Counted from the stretch's first letter, positions 8,686 through 19,041 are shown. The stretch is 64,000 bases of DNA from Shewanella mangrovisoli (GCF_019457635.1 NZ_CP080412.1:4216001-4280000), one strand, 5' to 3'. The notes: a model not told the origin generated them from the sequence alone. A program made the numbers and translations.

Positions 8686-10596
8686 TTATTGCACCTCAAT
8701 TGGCTCACTAAAATACATGCCCTGCGCCATACCTACACCGAGGATTTGTAGGGTTTGCCATTCCTCAAAGACTTCGATGCCCTCGGCACAGACTTGCACT
8801 TCGGTGCGATATAAACCACCGATAAGACTACGGATAAATAATTGATTTTCTGGGCGTAAATGAATATGGCGCACAATCGACCTATGCAGTTTAATCATGT
8901 CGAAATGGCATTCACGAATATAGTAAGTACCTACCACCTGCTGACCCACATGGTCGACGCACAGTCGTGCGCCCATCTTACGGATCATATCCAGCTTAGG
9001 CTTAAGCTTATCCTGGTGCTGGATAACGATGTCCTCGGACACCTCAAAAATCAGTTGTGGCGTCAGGTGGCGATATTCGAGCAGAGTGGTTTTAAGCCAC
9101 TGAGTAAAGGCACGGCTCATTAAGGTATCTAGGCTCAAGTTCACACTATAAACTTGATTTTTATGTTGTTCCTGCGCCAATAGACCCAACACACGCTCAA
9201 TCATCTGCCGTTCTACCTGAGGCATCAAACCGCATTTGTTTGCCATAGGGATAAAGAGTGTCGCCCTAACTAACGCGCCCTGATTATCCCGCGCCCGGGT
9301 AAAGATTTCCTTGTGATGCTCAACGCCGTCAGAATCCATCACTGGTTGGCTAAAGGGATAAAAACGCCGCTGAACTAAGGCATTCTCCAAGAAGCTACGC
9401 CAACGCACTGAGCCTTTGGCAAACTCCTCATCAATCGCGCCCTTATCGTACATAAACCAATTACTGTTACCTTGTAATTGCGCGGCACGTAATGCCATAT
9501 CGGCCTCATCGAGCAACTGATTAACATTATCTCCGGCGGTAAAGTAAGCGCAGCCCAAGTGATAAAAGTTGTCTTGATTCTCCACATCATCGGGCAAAGG
9601 TTGGCTCAGACAGACTTTGAGTAATTTACTGGCAAGTTGGTCGGCCTCAATCAAAGACACATGGGGCACGACAATCGCAAATTGATTATGGGAGCGGCGT
9701 GCAAAGATGCTGTTGGGTAAGGTCTGTAAAATAGAGTTAATGCTGTTGACTGTCGCATGGAGCAACTCTTTAACCGCGCTCTCCCCTTTCGCCTGCTGCA
9801 GTAAATCGAGGTCGTCCATCTCCAACAGATAAATTACCCCGTGGGCCACCATGCCTTGATCATGGCTCAAGGCATCCAGACGGTTGTTTAGAAACAGTCG
9901 ATTACCGATACGGGTTTGTGCATCTAAAAAAGTGTTGGAACGAATAAACTTATCGAAACGGCCACGTTCTTTGTGGGCGTCTTGCAACTCTTCGAGCAGC
10001 TTAGTTAAGGCTCGGTTGATCAGCCTCGGCTTACCATTGCCCGGTGTCGCGAGTGCTTGTTCGTGCTTGCCTTGCAAAATCAGTCGGCTACGCTGGGCAA
10101 GTTCTTCAATACCATCCAACTGCTGCGAAAACCACACATGGCCAAAACGCACCAGCGCAATGACTGCCATCAAGCCCACGCCTAAAATGAGCAACTCATA
10201 CCAACTGACGCTGTAATGCTCAAAGGGCTGTGGCAGCGTGAGGGTCATATTCAGTCCCGACTTGGGATCGAGCAAATGGGTATACACCATGGCATTTTGC
10301 GTCTGCACATTGCCCTGATAGGCAAAAAGCACTTCGCTCTTCATGGTCAAACGGAATTCGACGGCGTTGTACGCCAGCAACATAGGCGGCAACCAAGACT
10401 CTAATTCCCAATCGGGCTGCGTTTGATAATGCTCAATAAGTAGGGATTCAAGCTCAGACACTTTCTGCTGTTGAAACTTATAGGTCAACTGCACAAAGCT
10501 CATCATGGCGCTGAGTAAAAAGACGAAGGCGATAGCGGCCAAAGACATTAACCAAAAACTGGTTAATTTTGTAGTTAACATTCGAGTGAATTTCAT
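8686..10596 (-). CDS. mshH: MshH, CsrD-like degenerate GGDEF/EAL membrane protein
   Basis: A 636-residue protein with two N-terminal membrane helices (about 15-37 and 130-150) flanking a periplasmic loop, a HAMP-like linker, then GGDEF-like (about 205-375) and EAL-like (about 385-630) domains. The GGDEF signature is replaced by SHNQF in RRSHNQFAIVVP, and the EAL signature by a KEIFTR segment. Neither cyclase nor phosphodiesterase activity is expected. This matches E. coli CsrD (YhdA), which promotes decay of CsrB-type small RNAs; mshH is the name used in Vibrio at the head of the MSHA locus. A direct MSHA role is unproven. Its position suggests co-transcription with the pilus genes. Confidence 0.88.
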   Translation of the reverse strand: MKFTRMLTTKLTSFWLMSLAAIAFVFLLSAMMSFVQLTYKFQQQKVSELESLLIEHYQTQPDWELESWLPPMLLAYNAVEFRLTMKSEVLFAYQGNVQTQNAMVYTHLLDPKSGLNMTLTLPQPFEHYSVSWYELLILGVGLMAVIALVRFGHVWFSQQLDGIEELAQRSRLILQGKHEQALATPGNGKPRLINRALTKLLEELQDAHKERGRFDKFIRSNTFLDAQTRIGNRLFLNNRLDALSHDQGMVAHGVIYLLEMDDLDLLQQAKGESAVKELLHATVNSINSILQTLPNSIFARRSHNQFAIVVPHVSLIEADQLASKLLKVCLSQPLPDDVENQDNFYHLGCAYFTAGDNVNQLLDEADMALRAAQLQGNSNWFMYDKGAIDEEFAKGSVRWRSFLENALVQRRFYPFSQPVMDSDGVEHHKEIFTRARDNQGALVRATLFIPMANKCGLMPQVERQMIERVLGLLAQEQHKNQVYSVNLSLDTLMSRAFTQWLKTTLLEYRHLTPQLIFEVSEDIVIQHQDKLKPKLDMIRKMGARLCVDHVGQQVVGTYYIRECHFDMIKLHRSIVRHIHLRPENQLFIRSLIGGLYRTEVQVCAEGIEVFEEWQTLQILGVGMAQGMYFSEPIEVQ

Positions 10597-10764
10597 CGAT
10601 CCGCTATCCTGCTGGATTATTATAATTATCGGTGCACTCTTAACACGAGTTCAACAAATGCTGCCAAGATTATTCAGTAGCATACGCTAAAAGGCAACTA
10701 AGGATTGGTTTTCAAAGCCTCTAAAACTAATTCTGATCGCAGAAATTTCATCCGAGGTTAAAAC

Positions 10765-10792
10765 AAAAAAGAGGCTAATTAGCCTCTTTTTT
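10765..10792 (-). terminator. Rho-independent terminator after the malic enzyme gene
   Basis: A perfect inverted repeat (AAAAAAGAGGCTAA and its complement) ends in a T-run on the minus strand, about 18 bases past the malic enzyme stop. It is nearly symmetrical and could stop transcription in both directions. Confidence 0.9.
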
Positions 10793-10809
10793 GTTAATCA
10801 ACTTAGCGC

Positions 10810-12054
10810 TTAATCCGCATATTGTGGCAGCGTAGTGATTGCCGCAACACCCGAATCAATCGCAGCCTGTGCAACCGCACGGGCAACACGAGGTAACAAG
10901 CGTGGATCCATTGGTTTTGGCAGCACATATTCAGGGCCAAAACTTAATGAACTCACCTTTGGATAAGCCTTCAATACGCTCGCGGGGACTTCTTCTTTTG
11001 CTAAGGCAGCAATCGCGTGAACCGCGGCCACTTTCATCTCGTCGTTAATGCAAGATGCACGTACATCCAAGGCACCGCGGAAAATGAATGGGAAACACAG
11101 TACGTTGTTCACTTGGTTTGGATAATCGCTGCGGCCAGTACCCATGATTAAATCGCTGCGCGTCGCGTGGGCAAGCTCAGGTTTGATTTCAGGATCTGGG
11201 TTTGAACAGGCAAAAATCACAGGCTTATCCGCCATCATGGCCACTTCTTCAGCGCCAATCACGTTCGGGCCAGATAAACCTAAGAATACGTCGGCACCTT
11301 TAATCACATCTTGCAAGGTGCGCTTGTCGGTATCGTTTGCAAACAGGGCTTTATATTCATTCAGATCGTTACGACCCGCATGGATAACGCCTTTGGTATC
11401 TAACATATAGATGTTGGCACGGTTTGCACCACACTTAACCAACATGGTCATACAGGCGATAGCCGCTGCGCCAGCACCCATACATACAAAGGTCGCATCG
11501 CTGATCAGTTTACCTTGGATTTCTAAGGCGTTAATCATACCCGCTGCGGTCACAATGGCGGTGCCGTGCTGGTCATCGTGGAACACAGGCACATTACAAC
11601 GCTTAATCAATTCGCGCTCGATAACAAAGCACTCAGGCGCCTTGATGTCTTCGAGGTTAATCCCACCAAAGGTGCCAGCGATAGCCGCAACTGTGTTAAT
11701 AAATTCTTCAGGGGTGTTGTGGGTCACTTCGATATCGGTCGAGTCGATATTTGCAAAGTGTTTAAACAGCAGAGCCTTACCTTCCATCACCGGTTTTGAT
11801 GCCAATGGACCTAAGTTACCTAAACCCAGAATCGCTGTGCCGTTGGTGATAACAGCGACTGTATTACCTTTGTTGGTGTAACGATATGCATTGTCAGGAT
11901 TAGCAGCAATTTCACGTACTGGTTCAGCAACACCAGGGCTATAGGCTAGTGCGAGGTCATGGCTGGTTTCAGCAGGTTTAGTGAGGCAGACTGCGGTTTT
12001 ACCGGGAACGGGGAATTCATGATAATCGAGTGCTTGTTGACGAATATCTGACAT
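10810..12054 (-). CDS. Malic enzyme (malate oxidoreductase), short form
   Basis: A 414-residue enzyme that oxidatively decarboxylates malate to pyruvate with NAD(P). The N-terminal malic domain has VAVITNGTAILGLGNLG near 65-81 and the metal-binding FHDDQHGTA near 155-163. The NAD-binding domain has VCMGAGAAAIACM. It matches the catalytic half of MaeB but lacks the C-terminal phosphotransacetylase-like domain that makes E. coli MaeB about 760 residues, so the long-form regulation by acetyl-CoA is not expected in the same way. I start at MSDIRQQALDYHEFP; the 17-codon upstream extension is not conserved-looking. Cofactor preference cannot be read from the sequence alone. Confidence 0.92.
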   Translation of the reverse strand: MSDIRQQALDYHEFPVPGKTAVCLTKPAETSHDLALAYSPGVAEPVREIAANPDNAYRYTNKGNTVAVITNGTAILGLGNLGPLASKPVMEGKALLFKHFANIDSTDIEVTHNTPEEFINTVAAIAGTFGGINLEDIKAPECFVIERELIKRCNVPVFHDDQHGTAIVTAAGMINALEIQGKLISDATFVCMGAGAAAIACMTMLVKCGANRANIYMLDTKGVIHAGRNDLNEYKALFANDTDKRTLQDVIKGADVFLGLSGPNVIGAEEVAMMADKPVIFACSNPDPEIKPELAHATRSDLIMGTGRSDYPNQVNNVLCFPFIFRGALDVRASCINDEMKVAAVHAIAALAKEEVPASVLKAYPKVSSLSFGPEYVLPKPMDPRLLPRVARAVAQAAIDSGVAAITTLPQYAD

Positions 12055-12520
12055 TTTAACATCCTGAAATGCGACATTTATAAGTATGGAAGTAAGGCCG
12101 ACCAACCCAAGATCACCTCATTTACGGGCGATTTAAACAGTGTGGCAGGTCGGGGTAAGATACGCCAATTGGGTTAATTTTTAAATAAGATATTGAGAAA
12201 TTTCGCCTTTGCGACAGATTTATCTCTCTAAGCCAAGTTTTATAAACTTATCTCACCCAATAAAGGATGATTATCTGTTTAAATTTGTAGGAAACAAACG
12301 AACATAACCCGCTAAAGCAATGAAAAAACGCCTAACAAAGCGAAAAATGTTGATTAAATTACAATAGAGATAAGTAACTCAGTTATCTTATAGTTAATTG
12401 CTATAAATAAGTCGATTTAGGCGACTTTAAGCCCCTATACAGTGACTTTGATGCTTTTTTAAGTGAAGTCGTACCAGAAAGGCAGATAAGTAGCGATTTT
12501 GTGCCAGAAGGCCAAAAAGC
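12055..12520. other. Intergenic region upstream of the malic enzyme gene
   Basis: About 465 bases, AT-rich, with no convincing gene. It must hold the malic enzyme promoter on the minus strand. I see no clear operator. A minus-strand reading frame at 12427-12669 enters it, but it overlaps rpmE in another frame and is taken as spurious. Confidence 0.6.
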
Positions 12521-12546
12521 AAAAAGGCGCCATAGGCGCCTCTTTT
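12521..12546 (-). terminator. Rho-independent terminator after rpmE
   Basis: The hairpin GGCGCC-TAT-GGCGCC on the minus strand is followed by TTTTT, about 20 bases after the rpmE stop. Confidence 0.9.
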
Positions 12547-12565
12547 AGAAACATTGCTAACGCAA

Positions 12566-12778
12566 TTATTTCTTGCCAAGCATACCGAAACGCTTGTTGA
12601 ACTTGTCGATACGACCGCCTGTATCAACAACTTTTTGTGTACCTGTGTAGAATGGGTGACATGCACCACAAACGTCTAAGTGCAGGTCTTTACCAGCAGT
12701 AGAGTTTACTTTGATTACGTTGCCACAAGTACAGTTTGCAGTGATTACTGCATATTCTGGGTGGATACCTGGTTTCAT
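12566..12778 (-). CDS. rpmE: 50S ribosomal protein L31 (zinc-binding form)
   Basis: A 70-residue ribosomal protein beginning [19 protein letters not shown]. Cysteines 16, 18, 37 and 40 form the zinc ribbon, so this is the C+ (zinc) type rather than the zinc-independent paralogue YkgM. L31 bridges the ribosomal subunits. I start at the ATG at 12778, giving the standard length; the upstream in-frame extension has no family support. The gene is monocistronic with its own terminator. In enterics rpmE neighbours priA; here a FimV-like gene lies between them. Confidence 0.97.
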   Translation of the reverse strand: MKPGIHPEYAVITANCTCGNVIKVNSTAGKDLHLDVCGACHPFYTGTQKVVDTGGRIDKFNKRFGMLGKK

Positions 12779-12943
12779 TGGGATTACCTCAAATGTAAGG
12801 CCATGTCGCTCTTCCAACCCGAAGTCGGACACCACATGCAGTTAATAACGATATGTTAGGGCGCAGAATACTACAGTATCACCCACGCAGACACAAGTAG
12901 ATTATCTGAGCATTTTCACGATAATCTACTCGCTCGCTGGCAG

Positions 12944-14107
12944 TTATCTCCCCGCTTCCCGATCTTCGAAACTCATCCTTGCCGCCTGCGCATCGGGATA
13001 ACGCGAAAGTATCTCGGCCGATGGGCAATAGAGCGTGGCATCTTTCTTCAACGCGTTAATCCGATTCTTCGAAAATGCCTTAGGGTTGGCATCGTGAATC
13101 GCCAACATGGCGCCATAAACATTCACTTTCCATTCAGGGGCATAGCGATTGGCAATACGCCACAACGTCTCGTTGTGATAATCCAACATACACTCACCCG
13201 AGTTTGTTGCATTAGCATTTATCGAGCTCACAAGCTTAGCCTCTACAGCAGTTGCTTCGGCTGCCTTAACTTCGGGCGAATCAGTAGTAGTCGTACTCTT
13301 ATCAATTCTTACCGTATCAGCGTTAGCGGATGGCGCTTGTGCAACGGCCTGCACGCTTACGACTTCTGTTGTCGACGGCTCAGGTGTAGGCATATCAGAT
13401 TTAGATGGATCAGAGTTGGTCACTTCTGATTTAACAGCCTTAGGTTTAGCTTCATCAGATGCCACTACAGACGAACTCGAGGTGGAGGATGCTTTAATCT
13501 CAGACTTATCCTCAGGGAAGGTAAATCCAGAGGTGCGAGGCGTCGCGGCAACTTCTGTCGTCACCGCAGCCACAACAACGGGAGCAACATCAGCTTCAGC
13601 GGTAACTAAATTCACCTCTTGCACTGGTTTACTTGATTTAACAGCTGCGGCTTTATCAGTTACAGCAGAACTTGCCGCCAGCAGACTGGTCTCGGCTTTG
13701 GCTGCTTTGCTTGATTTCACAACCGCCGTTTTTGCTTGCGATACTGAAGACGTCGCAGAGGAAGTATTATCAAGCAGTGGCAGATTTTTCACTTCATACC
13801 AACGGTCGACACGATATTCACGTACCAATAGCCGCGCCTTAGGGTCGGTCACATCCTCCACACCCGTTAGCAAAACCAAGAAACGGTTAAGCTGCTCGGC
13901 CATAAGTTTTTCTTCACCGCCTGACTGCTGCACCACAAATTCAAGCCGGGTCATATCCTGATTATCGGTGATCACATTGACGCGCATTTTGGGGTAAGCA
14001 CCCAATTCAAACATGCGGCTATTGACACTCACATGGGAAACTTGCGCCTGTACACATGCGCTACACACTAAGGCGAATAGTCCTAATGATTTCGCTATTT
14101 TAGTCAT
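12944..14107 (-). CDS. Secreted FimV-like protein with C-terminal LysM-like domain
   Basis: A 387-residue protein with a signal peptide (MTKIAKSLGLFALVCSACVQAQ). A conserved-looking N-terminal domain spans about 22-115. A long Ala/Ser/Thr/Val/Lys-rich disordered stretch runs to about 300. The C-terminal domain has ETLWRIANRYAPEW, AMLAIHDANPKAFSKNRINA and LKKDATLYCPS, closely matching the FimV/HubP-type LysM-like module, which usually binds peptidoglycan. FimV proteins organise polar type IV pili and flagella, but they are far larger and have a membrane helix and TPR tail absent here. I infer a periplasmic cell-wall-binding protein; a polar role is a guess. It is divergent from priA. Confidence 0.6.
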   Translation of the reverse strand: MTKIAKSLGLFALVCSACVQAQVSHVSVNSRMFELGAYPKMRVNVITDNQDMTRLEFVVQQSGGEEKLMAEQLNRFLVLLTGVEDVTDPKARLLVREYRVDRWYEVKNLPLLDNTSSATSSVSQAKTAVVKSSKAAKAETSLLAASSAVTDKAAAVKSSKPVQEVNLVTAEADVAPVVVAAVTTEVAATPRTSGFTFPEDKSEIKASSTSSSSVVASDEAKPKAVKSEVTNSDPSKSDMPTPEPSTTEVVSVQAVAQAPSANADTVRIDKSTTTTDSPEVKAAEATAVEAKLVSSINANATNSGECMLDYHNETLWRIANRYAPEWKVNVYGAMLAIHDANPKAFSKNRINALKKDATLYCPSAEILSRYPDAQAARMSFEDREAGR

Positions 14108-14210
14108 TTACTTACTCTCAACTATCCTTGGATAAACTGTCATTAGGACTAGCCCTCGCTAGCCGTGCTGAGTACACTAAACCTCATTTCCCTTAAGACT
14201 CGACCTGCAT

Positions 14211-16421
14211 ATGTCACTGTTTGTTGAAGTTGCGTTACCTGTGCCTATGCGGCAAAACTTTACCTATCGAGTCGATACCGCTGAGCAAGGTGAGGAAAGC
14301 GCTCAACAGCCTCAGATTGGTATAAGAGTAAAAGTCCCCTTTGGACGCCAGCAACTGATTGGCCTTGTCACCGCCATCACCGACAGCTGCGATCTAGCAC
14401 CTACGCAACTCAAATCTGTCATAGAGTTTATTGATGACGCGCCCTTATTGCCAGAATCGCTTTATAAATTAACCCTCTGGGCCGCAAGATATTACTTTTG
14501 CAGCCAAGGGCAAATGCTGACACAGGCGCTCCCCGTGGCGCTGCGTAAAGGGCTCGATGCCGCGCCGCAAAAAATTCAGTACTGGCAAATCACAGAGCTG
14601 GGCAGCAATATTGCGCCTGAGACATTAAAACGCGCCCCGGCTCAAAAACGCTTACTCGAACGCTTACAGCAAACCAGCCTGACGCAGGAAGACGTCATCA
14701 GTTTAGAACTGAATAAAGCCGCGCTCAAAACCTTAGAGGATAAGGGCTGGATTGCTAGACACGAGAAACTCGCCGAGCTCAATCTCGATTGGCGCAGCCA
14801 ACTGGAACTCGATGAAGCCCCCCATAGACTCAATAAGGAACAAGCAGTTGCCGTCACCCTGCTCACCCAACAGCAAGGATACCACTGCACCCTGCTAGAG
14901 GGCATTACCGGTTCGGGTAAAACCGAGGTCTATTTAGCCGTACTCGAACATATTCTCAAACAAGGCAAGCAAGCGCTGATCCTGGTACCTGAGATTGGCT
15001 TAACACCGCAAACCATTAATCGTTTTAAGCGCCGCTTCAAGGTTAATGTGGCCGTGCTGCATTCGGGACTGACCGACAACCAGCGCCTCGAAGCTTGGCG
15101 ACAGGCCCGTTGCGGCCAAGCCGCCATCATCATTGGTACTCGCTCTGCCCTGTTTACGCCCATGGCTTTTCCCGGTGTAATTATCCTCGACGAAGAACAC
15201 GACAGCAGCTTTAAACAGCAGGAAGGCGTTGGCTACCACGCCCGCGACCTCGCCGTGATGCGCGGACATTTAGAATCGATCCCGGTGATTTTAGGTTCGG
15301 CGACCCCCTCGTTAGAAACCCTGCAAAATGCCCTCAGTGGTCGTTATCATCACCTGCAACTTGGGGAGCGAGCGGGTAATGCGAAAAAAGTGCGCCAAGG
15401 GATTATCGATATTAAAAACCTGCCCCTCAAGGCAGGAATGTCGGCGCCACTCATCAACGAAATCCGCAGCCATTTAGAGGCAGGGAATCAGGTATTACTG
15501 TTTTTGAACCGCCGCGGCTTTGCCCCAGCACTGCTGTGCCACGAGTGTGGGCACTTACACGAGTGCGACCGCTGCGATGCGTTTTTTACTGTGCATCAAT
15601 CCCTTGGCGAGATCCGCTGCCACCACTGTGGCAACCAATATGCCATTCCAAGGCAGTGCCACAATTGCGGCAGCACCATGTTGATGGGCCAAGGTATAGG
15701 CACAGAACAACTCGCCGAAGCATTGCAGCAGGAATTCCCGAAATATCCCGTGGTGCGAATCGATCGTGATACCACCCGCCTTAAAGGCTCGCTCGAAAGC
15801 CACTTAAGCGCAATCCATAAGGGCGAATACAAGATCTTGGTCGGCACTCAAATGCTTGCAAAGGGGCACCACTTTCCAGATGTGACCTTAGTGGGCTTAT
15901 TAGATGTCGATGGCGCGCTCTTTAGCGCCGACTTTAGGGCGCCAGAGCGCTTCGGCCAGCTCTATACTCAGGTCGCTGGCCGTGCTGGTCGCGCTAACAA
16001 ACCCGGTACTGTGTTGCTGCAAACCCACCAAAGCGATAACCCGATACTGAGGGATTTGCTCCACCGGGGTTATGGCGAGTTTGCCCGCAGCCAATTAAAG
16101 GAGCGGCAAATGGCGCTGCTACCTCCCGCTTGGCACATGGTGCTGGTGCGCGCAGAAGCCCACTCCGCTTTGGATGCCGATAACTTTCTTAATGCATTTG
16201 CAGCGCTACTACCCCAAGATAAAGAGTTTGAAATCATCGGCCCAATGCCAGCACCACTCGACAGAAAAGCTGGCAAGTTTCGCCGCCAATTGATGTTTCA
16301 AGCCAAGCACAGACATAGATTACAACAGGAATTTGAGCGGATTTATCCCCTTGTCGAACAGCTGCCAGAGGCCAAACGTTGTCGCTGGAGCCTAGACAGG
16401 GATCCGCAGGATCTGTTGTGA
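14211..16421 (+). CDS. priA: Primosomal replication restart helicase PriA
   Basis: A 736-residue superfamily 2 helicase, close to the 732 of E. coli. It loads the replisome at stalled forks outside oriC. The N-terminal 3'-end-binding domain begins MSLFVEVALPVPMRQNFTYRV. Walker A is GITGSGKTEVYL near 233-244 and the DEEH box is near 327-330. An eight-cysteine zinc region (CHECGHLHECDRCDAF, then CHHCG and CHNCG) lies near 443-485. The helicase C domain carries QVAGRAGRA near 587. The gene is divergent from the FimV-like gene and followed by argS. Confidence 0.97.
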   Translation: MSLFVEVALPVPMRQNFTYRVDTAEQGEESAQQPQIGIRVKVPFGRQQLIGLVTAITDSCDLAPTQLKSVIEFIDDAPLLPESLYKLTLWAARYYFCSQGQMLTQALPVALRKGLDAAPQKIQYWQITELGSNIAPETLKRAPAQKRLLERLQQTSLTQEDVISLELNKAALKTLEDKGWIARHEKLAELNLDWRSQLELDEAPHRLNKEQAVAVTLLTQQQGYHCTLLEGITGSGKTEVYLAVLEHILKQGKQALILVPEIGLTPQTINRFKRRFKVNVAVLHSGLTDNQRLEAWRQARCGQAAIIIGTRSALFTPMAFPGVIILDEEHDSSFKQQEGVGYHARDLAVMRGHLESIPVILGSATPSLETLQNALSGRYHHLQLGERAGNAKKVRQGIIDIKNLPLKAGMSAPLINEIRSHLEAGNQVLLFLNRRGFAPALLCHECGHLHECDRCDAFFTVHQSLGEIRCHHCGNQYAIPRQCHNCGSTMLMGQGIGTEQLAEALQQEFPKYPVVRIDRDTTRLKGSLESHLSAIHKGEYKILVGTQMLAKGHHFPDVTLVGLLDVDGALFSADFRAPERFGQLYTQVAGRAGRANKPGTVLLQTHQSDNPILRDLLHRGYGEFARSQLKERQMALLPPAWHMVLVRAEAHSALDADNFLNAFAALLPQDKEFEIIGPMPAPLDRKAGKFRRQLMFQAKHRHRLQQEFERIYPLVEQLPEAKRCRWSLDRDPQDLL

Positions 16422-16532
16422 TTCAATAATTTGATAAAAAATCATCGGGAAGATAGCAATTAGTCACCACAAACGGCTAAAATACGCGGTTATTCCCTGT
16501 ATTCATTCTTAAAGTTAGTAGCTAATTAACCC

Positions 16533-18278
16533 ATGAAATCACATATCCAATCATTACTTGAACAAACTATCGAATCCTTTAAACAACAAGGTATTTTGCC
16601 TGCGGATTTTGAGGCGCGAATTCAAGTAGATCGAACCAAGGATAAGAGCCATGGCGATCTGGCAACCAACTTAGCCATGATGCTAACCAAAGCGGCGGGT
16701 AAAAATCCCCGCGAATTGGCGCAGCTGATCATCGACAACCTACCCGCCTCAGCCTATGTGGCGAAAGTTGAAATCGCAGGCCCTGGTTTTATCAACTTCT
16801 TCATTGATGACAGCGCCTTAGCGAACCAATTACAGGCTGCCATTAGCGATGAGCATTTAGGGATTAAGCTACCAACGCCACAAACTATCGTCGTGGACTA
16901 CTCTTCACCTAACCTCGCCAAAGAGATGCACGTCGGCCACCTGCGTTCGACCATCATTGGTGACAGCGTGGTGCGTACCCTCGAGTTTTTAGGCCATAAA
17001 GTGATCCGCCAAAACCACGTAGGCGACTGGGGTACCCAGTTTGGTATGCTGCTGGCTTACATGGAAGAATTGCGCGCGCAAAATGGCGAACAAGCCCAAT
17101 TAGAATTATCGGATCTCGAAACCTTCTACCGTGCCGCCAAACTGCGTTTTGACGAATCGGCAGAGTTCGCGACTCGTGCCCGTCAGCTCGTGGTTGAACT
17201 GCAATCAGGCGACGAATACTGCAACAAACTGTGGCGTGAATTTAACGATATTTCCCTAAGTCACTGCCACGAAGTGTACGAGCGTTTAGGGGTGAGCTTA
17301 ACCCGCGCCGACGTGCACGGTGAAAGCGCCTATAACGCCGACTTAGAACAAGTAGTCAAAGATTTAGACGCCCAAGGTTTACTGACCCAAAGCAACGGCG
17401 CCAAAGTGGTCTTCCAAGAAGAATTCCGTAATAAAGAAGGCGAAGCGCTGCCTGTTATCATTCAAAAAGCCGATGGTGGTTACCTCTATGCCACTACCGA
17501 CTTAGCGGCTATGCGTTACCGTTCAAGCGTGCTAAAAGCCGACCGCGTACTCTACTTTGTCGATTTACGCCAAGCGCTGCACTTCCAACAAGTATTTAGC
17601 CTTGCCAAGCTGGCCAAGTTTGTCCGTAACGATATGTCACTGGAGCACTTAGGCTTCGGTACCATGAATGGCGAAGATGGTCGTCCATTCAAGACTCGTA
17701 CCGGTGGCGTGGTGAAACTGGTTGATCTACTGGATGAAGCCAATACTCGCGCACTTGAGCTGGTTCGCAGCAAAAACCCAGATATGGATGAAGCGACCTT
17801 AGCTGAAATTGCCCGTGTTGTGGGGATCAGCGCAGTCAAATACGCCGATCTGTCGAAAAACCGTACCAGCGATTACATCTTCAGCTTCGAGCAAATGCTG
17901 AGTTTTGAAGGCAATACCGCGCCTTACCTGCTTTACGCTTACACCCGCGTTGCTGGTATCTTCAAACGTGCGACCGATATTGACTTAAGCCAAGCCAAGA
18001 TTGTACTCGAACACGAAAAAGAGAAAGACTTAGGTAACAAACTGGCGCAGTTTGGTGAAATCCTCAGCCGCGTAATCGACAAGGGCCAACCACATGTACT
18101 TTGCGGTTACCTCTATGAATTAGCGGGGGCCTTCTCTAGCTTTTATGAGGCCTGCCCAGTACTTGCCGCCGATAACGACGAGCAAAAGCATAGCCGTTTA
18201 CTGCTGTCACAACTGACGGCCAACACGCTGCAAAAAGGCCTAAATCTACTAGGTATCGAAACCCTAGAACGGATGTAA
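16533..18278 (+). CDS. argS: Arginyl-tRNA synthetase
   Basis: Class I aminoacyl-tRNA synthetase of 581 residues (E. coli has 577) that charges tRNA-Arg. The Add-1 N-terminal domain spans roughly 1-110. The HIGH-type signature is HVGHLRST near 134-141. In the KMSKS loop position is [10 protein letters not shown], the usual substitution in bacterial ArgRS. The C-terminal helical anticodon domain includes [22 protein letters not shown]. The last three codons are ERM then stop. It sits three bases before ftsN, so the two are probably co-transcribed. Confidence 0.97.
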   Translation: MKSHIQSLLEQTIESFKQQGILPADFEARIQVDRTKDKSHGDLATNLAMMLTKAAGKNPRELAQLIIDNLPASAYVAKVEIAGPGFINFFIDDSALANQLQAAISDEHLGIKLPTPQTIVVDYSSPNLAKEMHVGHLRSTIIGDSVVRTLEFLGHKVIRQNHVGDWGTQFGMLLAYMEELRAQNGEQAQLELSDLETFYRAAKLRFDESAEFATRARQLVVELQSGDEYCNKLWREFNDISLSHCHEVYERLGVSLTRADVHGESAYNADLEQVVKDLDAQGLLTQSNGAKVVFQEEFRNKEGEALPVIIQKADGGYLYATTDLAAMRYRSSVLKADRVLYFVDLRQALHFQQVFSLAKLAKFVRNDMSLEHLGFGTMNGEDGRPFKTRTGGVVKLVDLLDEANTRALELVRSKNPDMDEATLAEIARVVGISAVKYADLSKNRTSDYIFSFEQMLSFEGNTAPYLLYAYTRVAGIFKRATDIDLSQAKIVLEHEKEKDLGNKLAQFGEILSRVIDKGQPHVLCGYLYELAGAFSSFYEACPVLAADNDEQKHSRLLLSQLTANTLQKGLNLLGIETLERM

Positions 18279-18281
18279 GCC

Positions 18282-18977
18282 ATGAGCAATCGTGACTATG
18301 CCAACAGAAGACCGCAAGCGGGCGCGAAACAGCGCCCCATGCGCGCAACACGGGCGAGGCCTGCGGCTAAAAAGGCTGCGCCTCGCCGTAAGCTCCCTAT
18401 CCCATTGATCCTGTTCGCCTTTATTGCCGTCGGCAGTTTTGGCTATTTTCTGTTTAGCATTAAAGATACCGCCAAGCAGGAAGTGCCTGTCGAGGTGAAA
18501 ACCGAGAAGCCGACTAAGGCAAAAGAATCGGCAACGATTCTGACGCCTAAGGTGAAAGAAGCCGAGCGCCAAGCCGTGGTAGTGACTGCGCCGGTGGAGG
18601 AAAAGCCCGTCGTTGAAGCGCCGAAGAAAGATCCGAACGCCTTGCCACCTAAGCCTAAGGAAGAATGGACCTATCTGGACGAACTTGAGAATAAAAACGT
18701 CGAAGTGGATATTCCCGATGTCGTGTCGACGCGCGCACCACAGCAATATCAATTGCAGTGCGCATCATTCCGTCAGGAGTCTCAGGCTAACCAGATGAAG
18801 GCTGTGATTGCGTTCCAAGGATTAGAGGCGCAGGTCAGACAAATTGAAGGCACCTCAGGCACGTGGTACAAGGTTATCCTCGGCCCCTACGAACGTAGAC
18901 GTGATGCCGAGCGTAAACGCCACACCTTGCAAAATGCGGGGATCAATGGCTGCCAGCTGTTAGCCGTTCCAAAGTAA
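18282..18977 (+). CDS. ftsN: Cell division protein FtsN (SPOR domain)
   Basis: A 231-residue bitopic protein. The cytoplasmic N-terminus is basic and begins MSNRDYANRRPQAG; FtsN N-termini of this kind contact FtsA. A membrane helix spans about 38-58 (LPIPLILFAFIAVGSFGYFLF). A Lys/Pro/Glu-rich periplasmic linker follows, then a C-terminal SPOR domain at about 150-230 (YQLQCASFRQESQANQMKA, VILGPYERRRDAERKR) that binds denuded septal glycan. FtsN triggers septal peptidoglycan synthesis. In enterics ftsN is followed by hslVU; here those genes lie 26.5 kb downstream. A strong terminator follows at 19003. Confidence 0.92.
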   Translation: MSNRDYANRRPQAGAKQRPMRATRARPAAKKAAPRRKLPIPLILFAFIAVGSFGYFLFSIKDTAKQEVPVEVKTEKPTKAKESATILTPKVKEAERQAVVVTAPVEEKPVVEAPKKDPNALPPKPKEEWTYLDELENKNVEVDIPDVVSTRAPQQYQLQCASFRQESQANQMKAVIAFQGLEAQVRQIEGTSGTWYKVILGPYERRRDAERKRHTLQNAGINGCQLLAVPK

Positions 18978-19002
18978 TTCCGCTCGCAAAATCAGTCTAA
19001 GC

Positions 19003-19041
19003 ATCGCGGCGCGTGACTCATCACGCGCCGCGATTTTTTTA
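19003..19041 (+). terminator. Strong Rho-independent terminator after ftsN
   Basis: A 14-bp perfect stem (arm CGCGGCGCGTGA plus flanking AT pairs) with a CTCA loop is followed by seven T. It ends the argS-ftsN unit. Confidence 0.95.

Noticed and set aside
12427-12669. Minus-strand 80-codon frame near rpmE
   Set aside because: It overlaps the well-supported rpmE gene in another frame and its terminator.
13416-13961. Long plus-strand frame opposite the FimV-like gene
   Set aside because: It is an antisense shadow of the Ser/Ala/Val-rich low-complexity linker and has no domain or ribosome-binding site.
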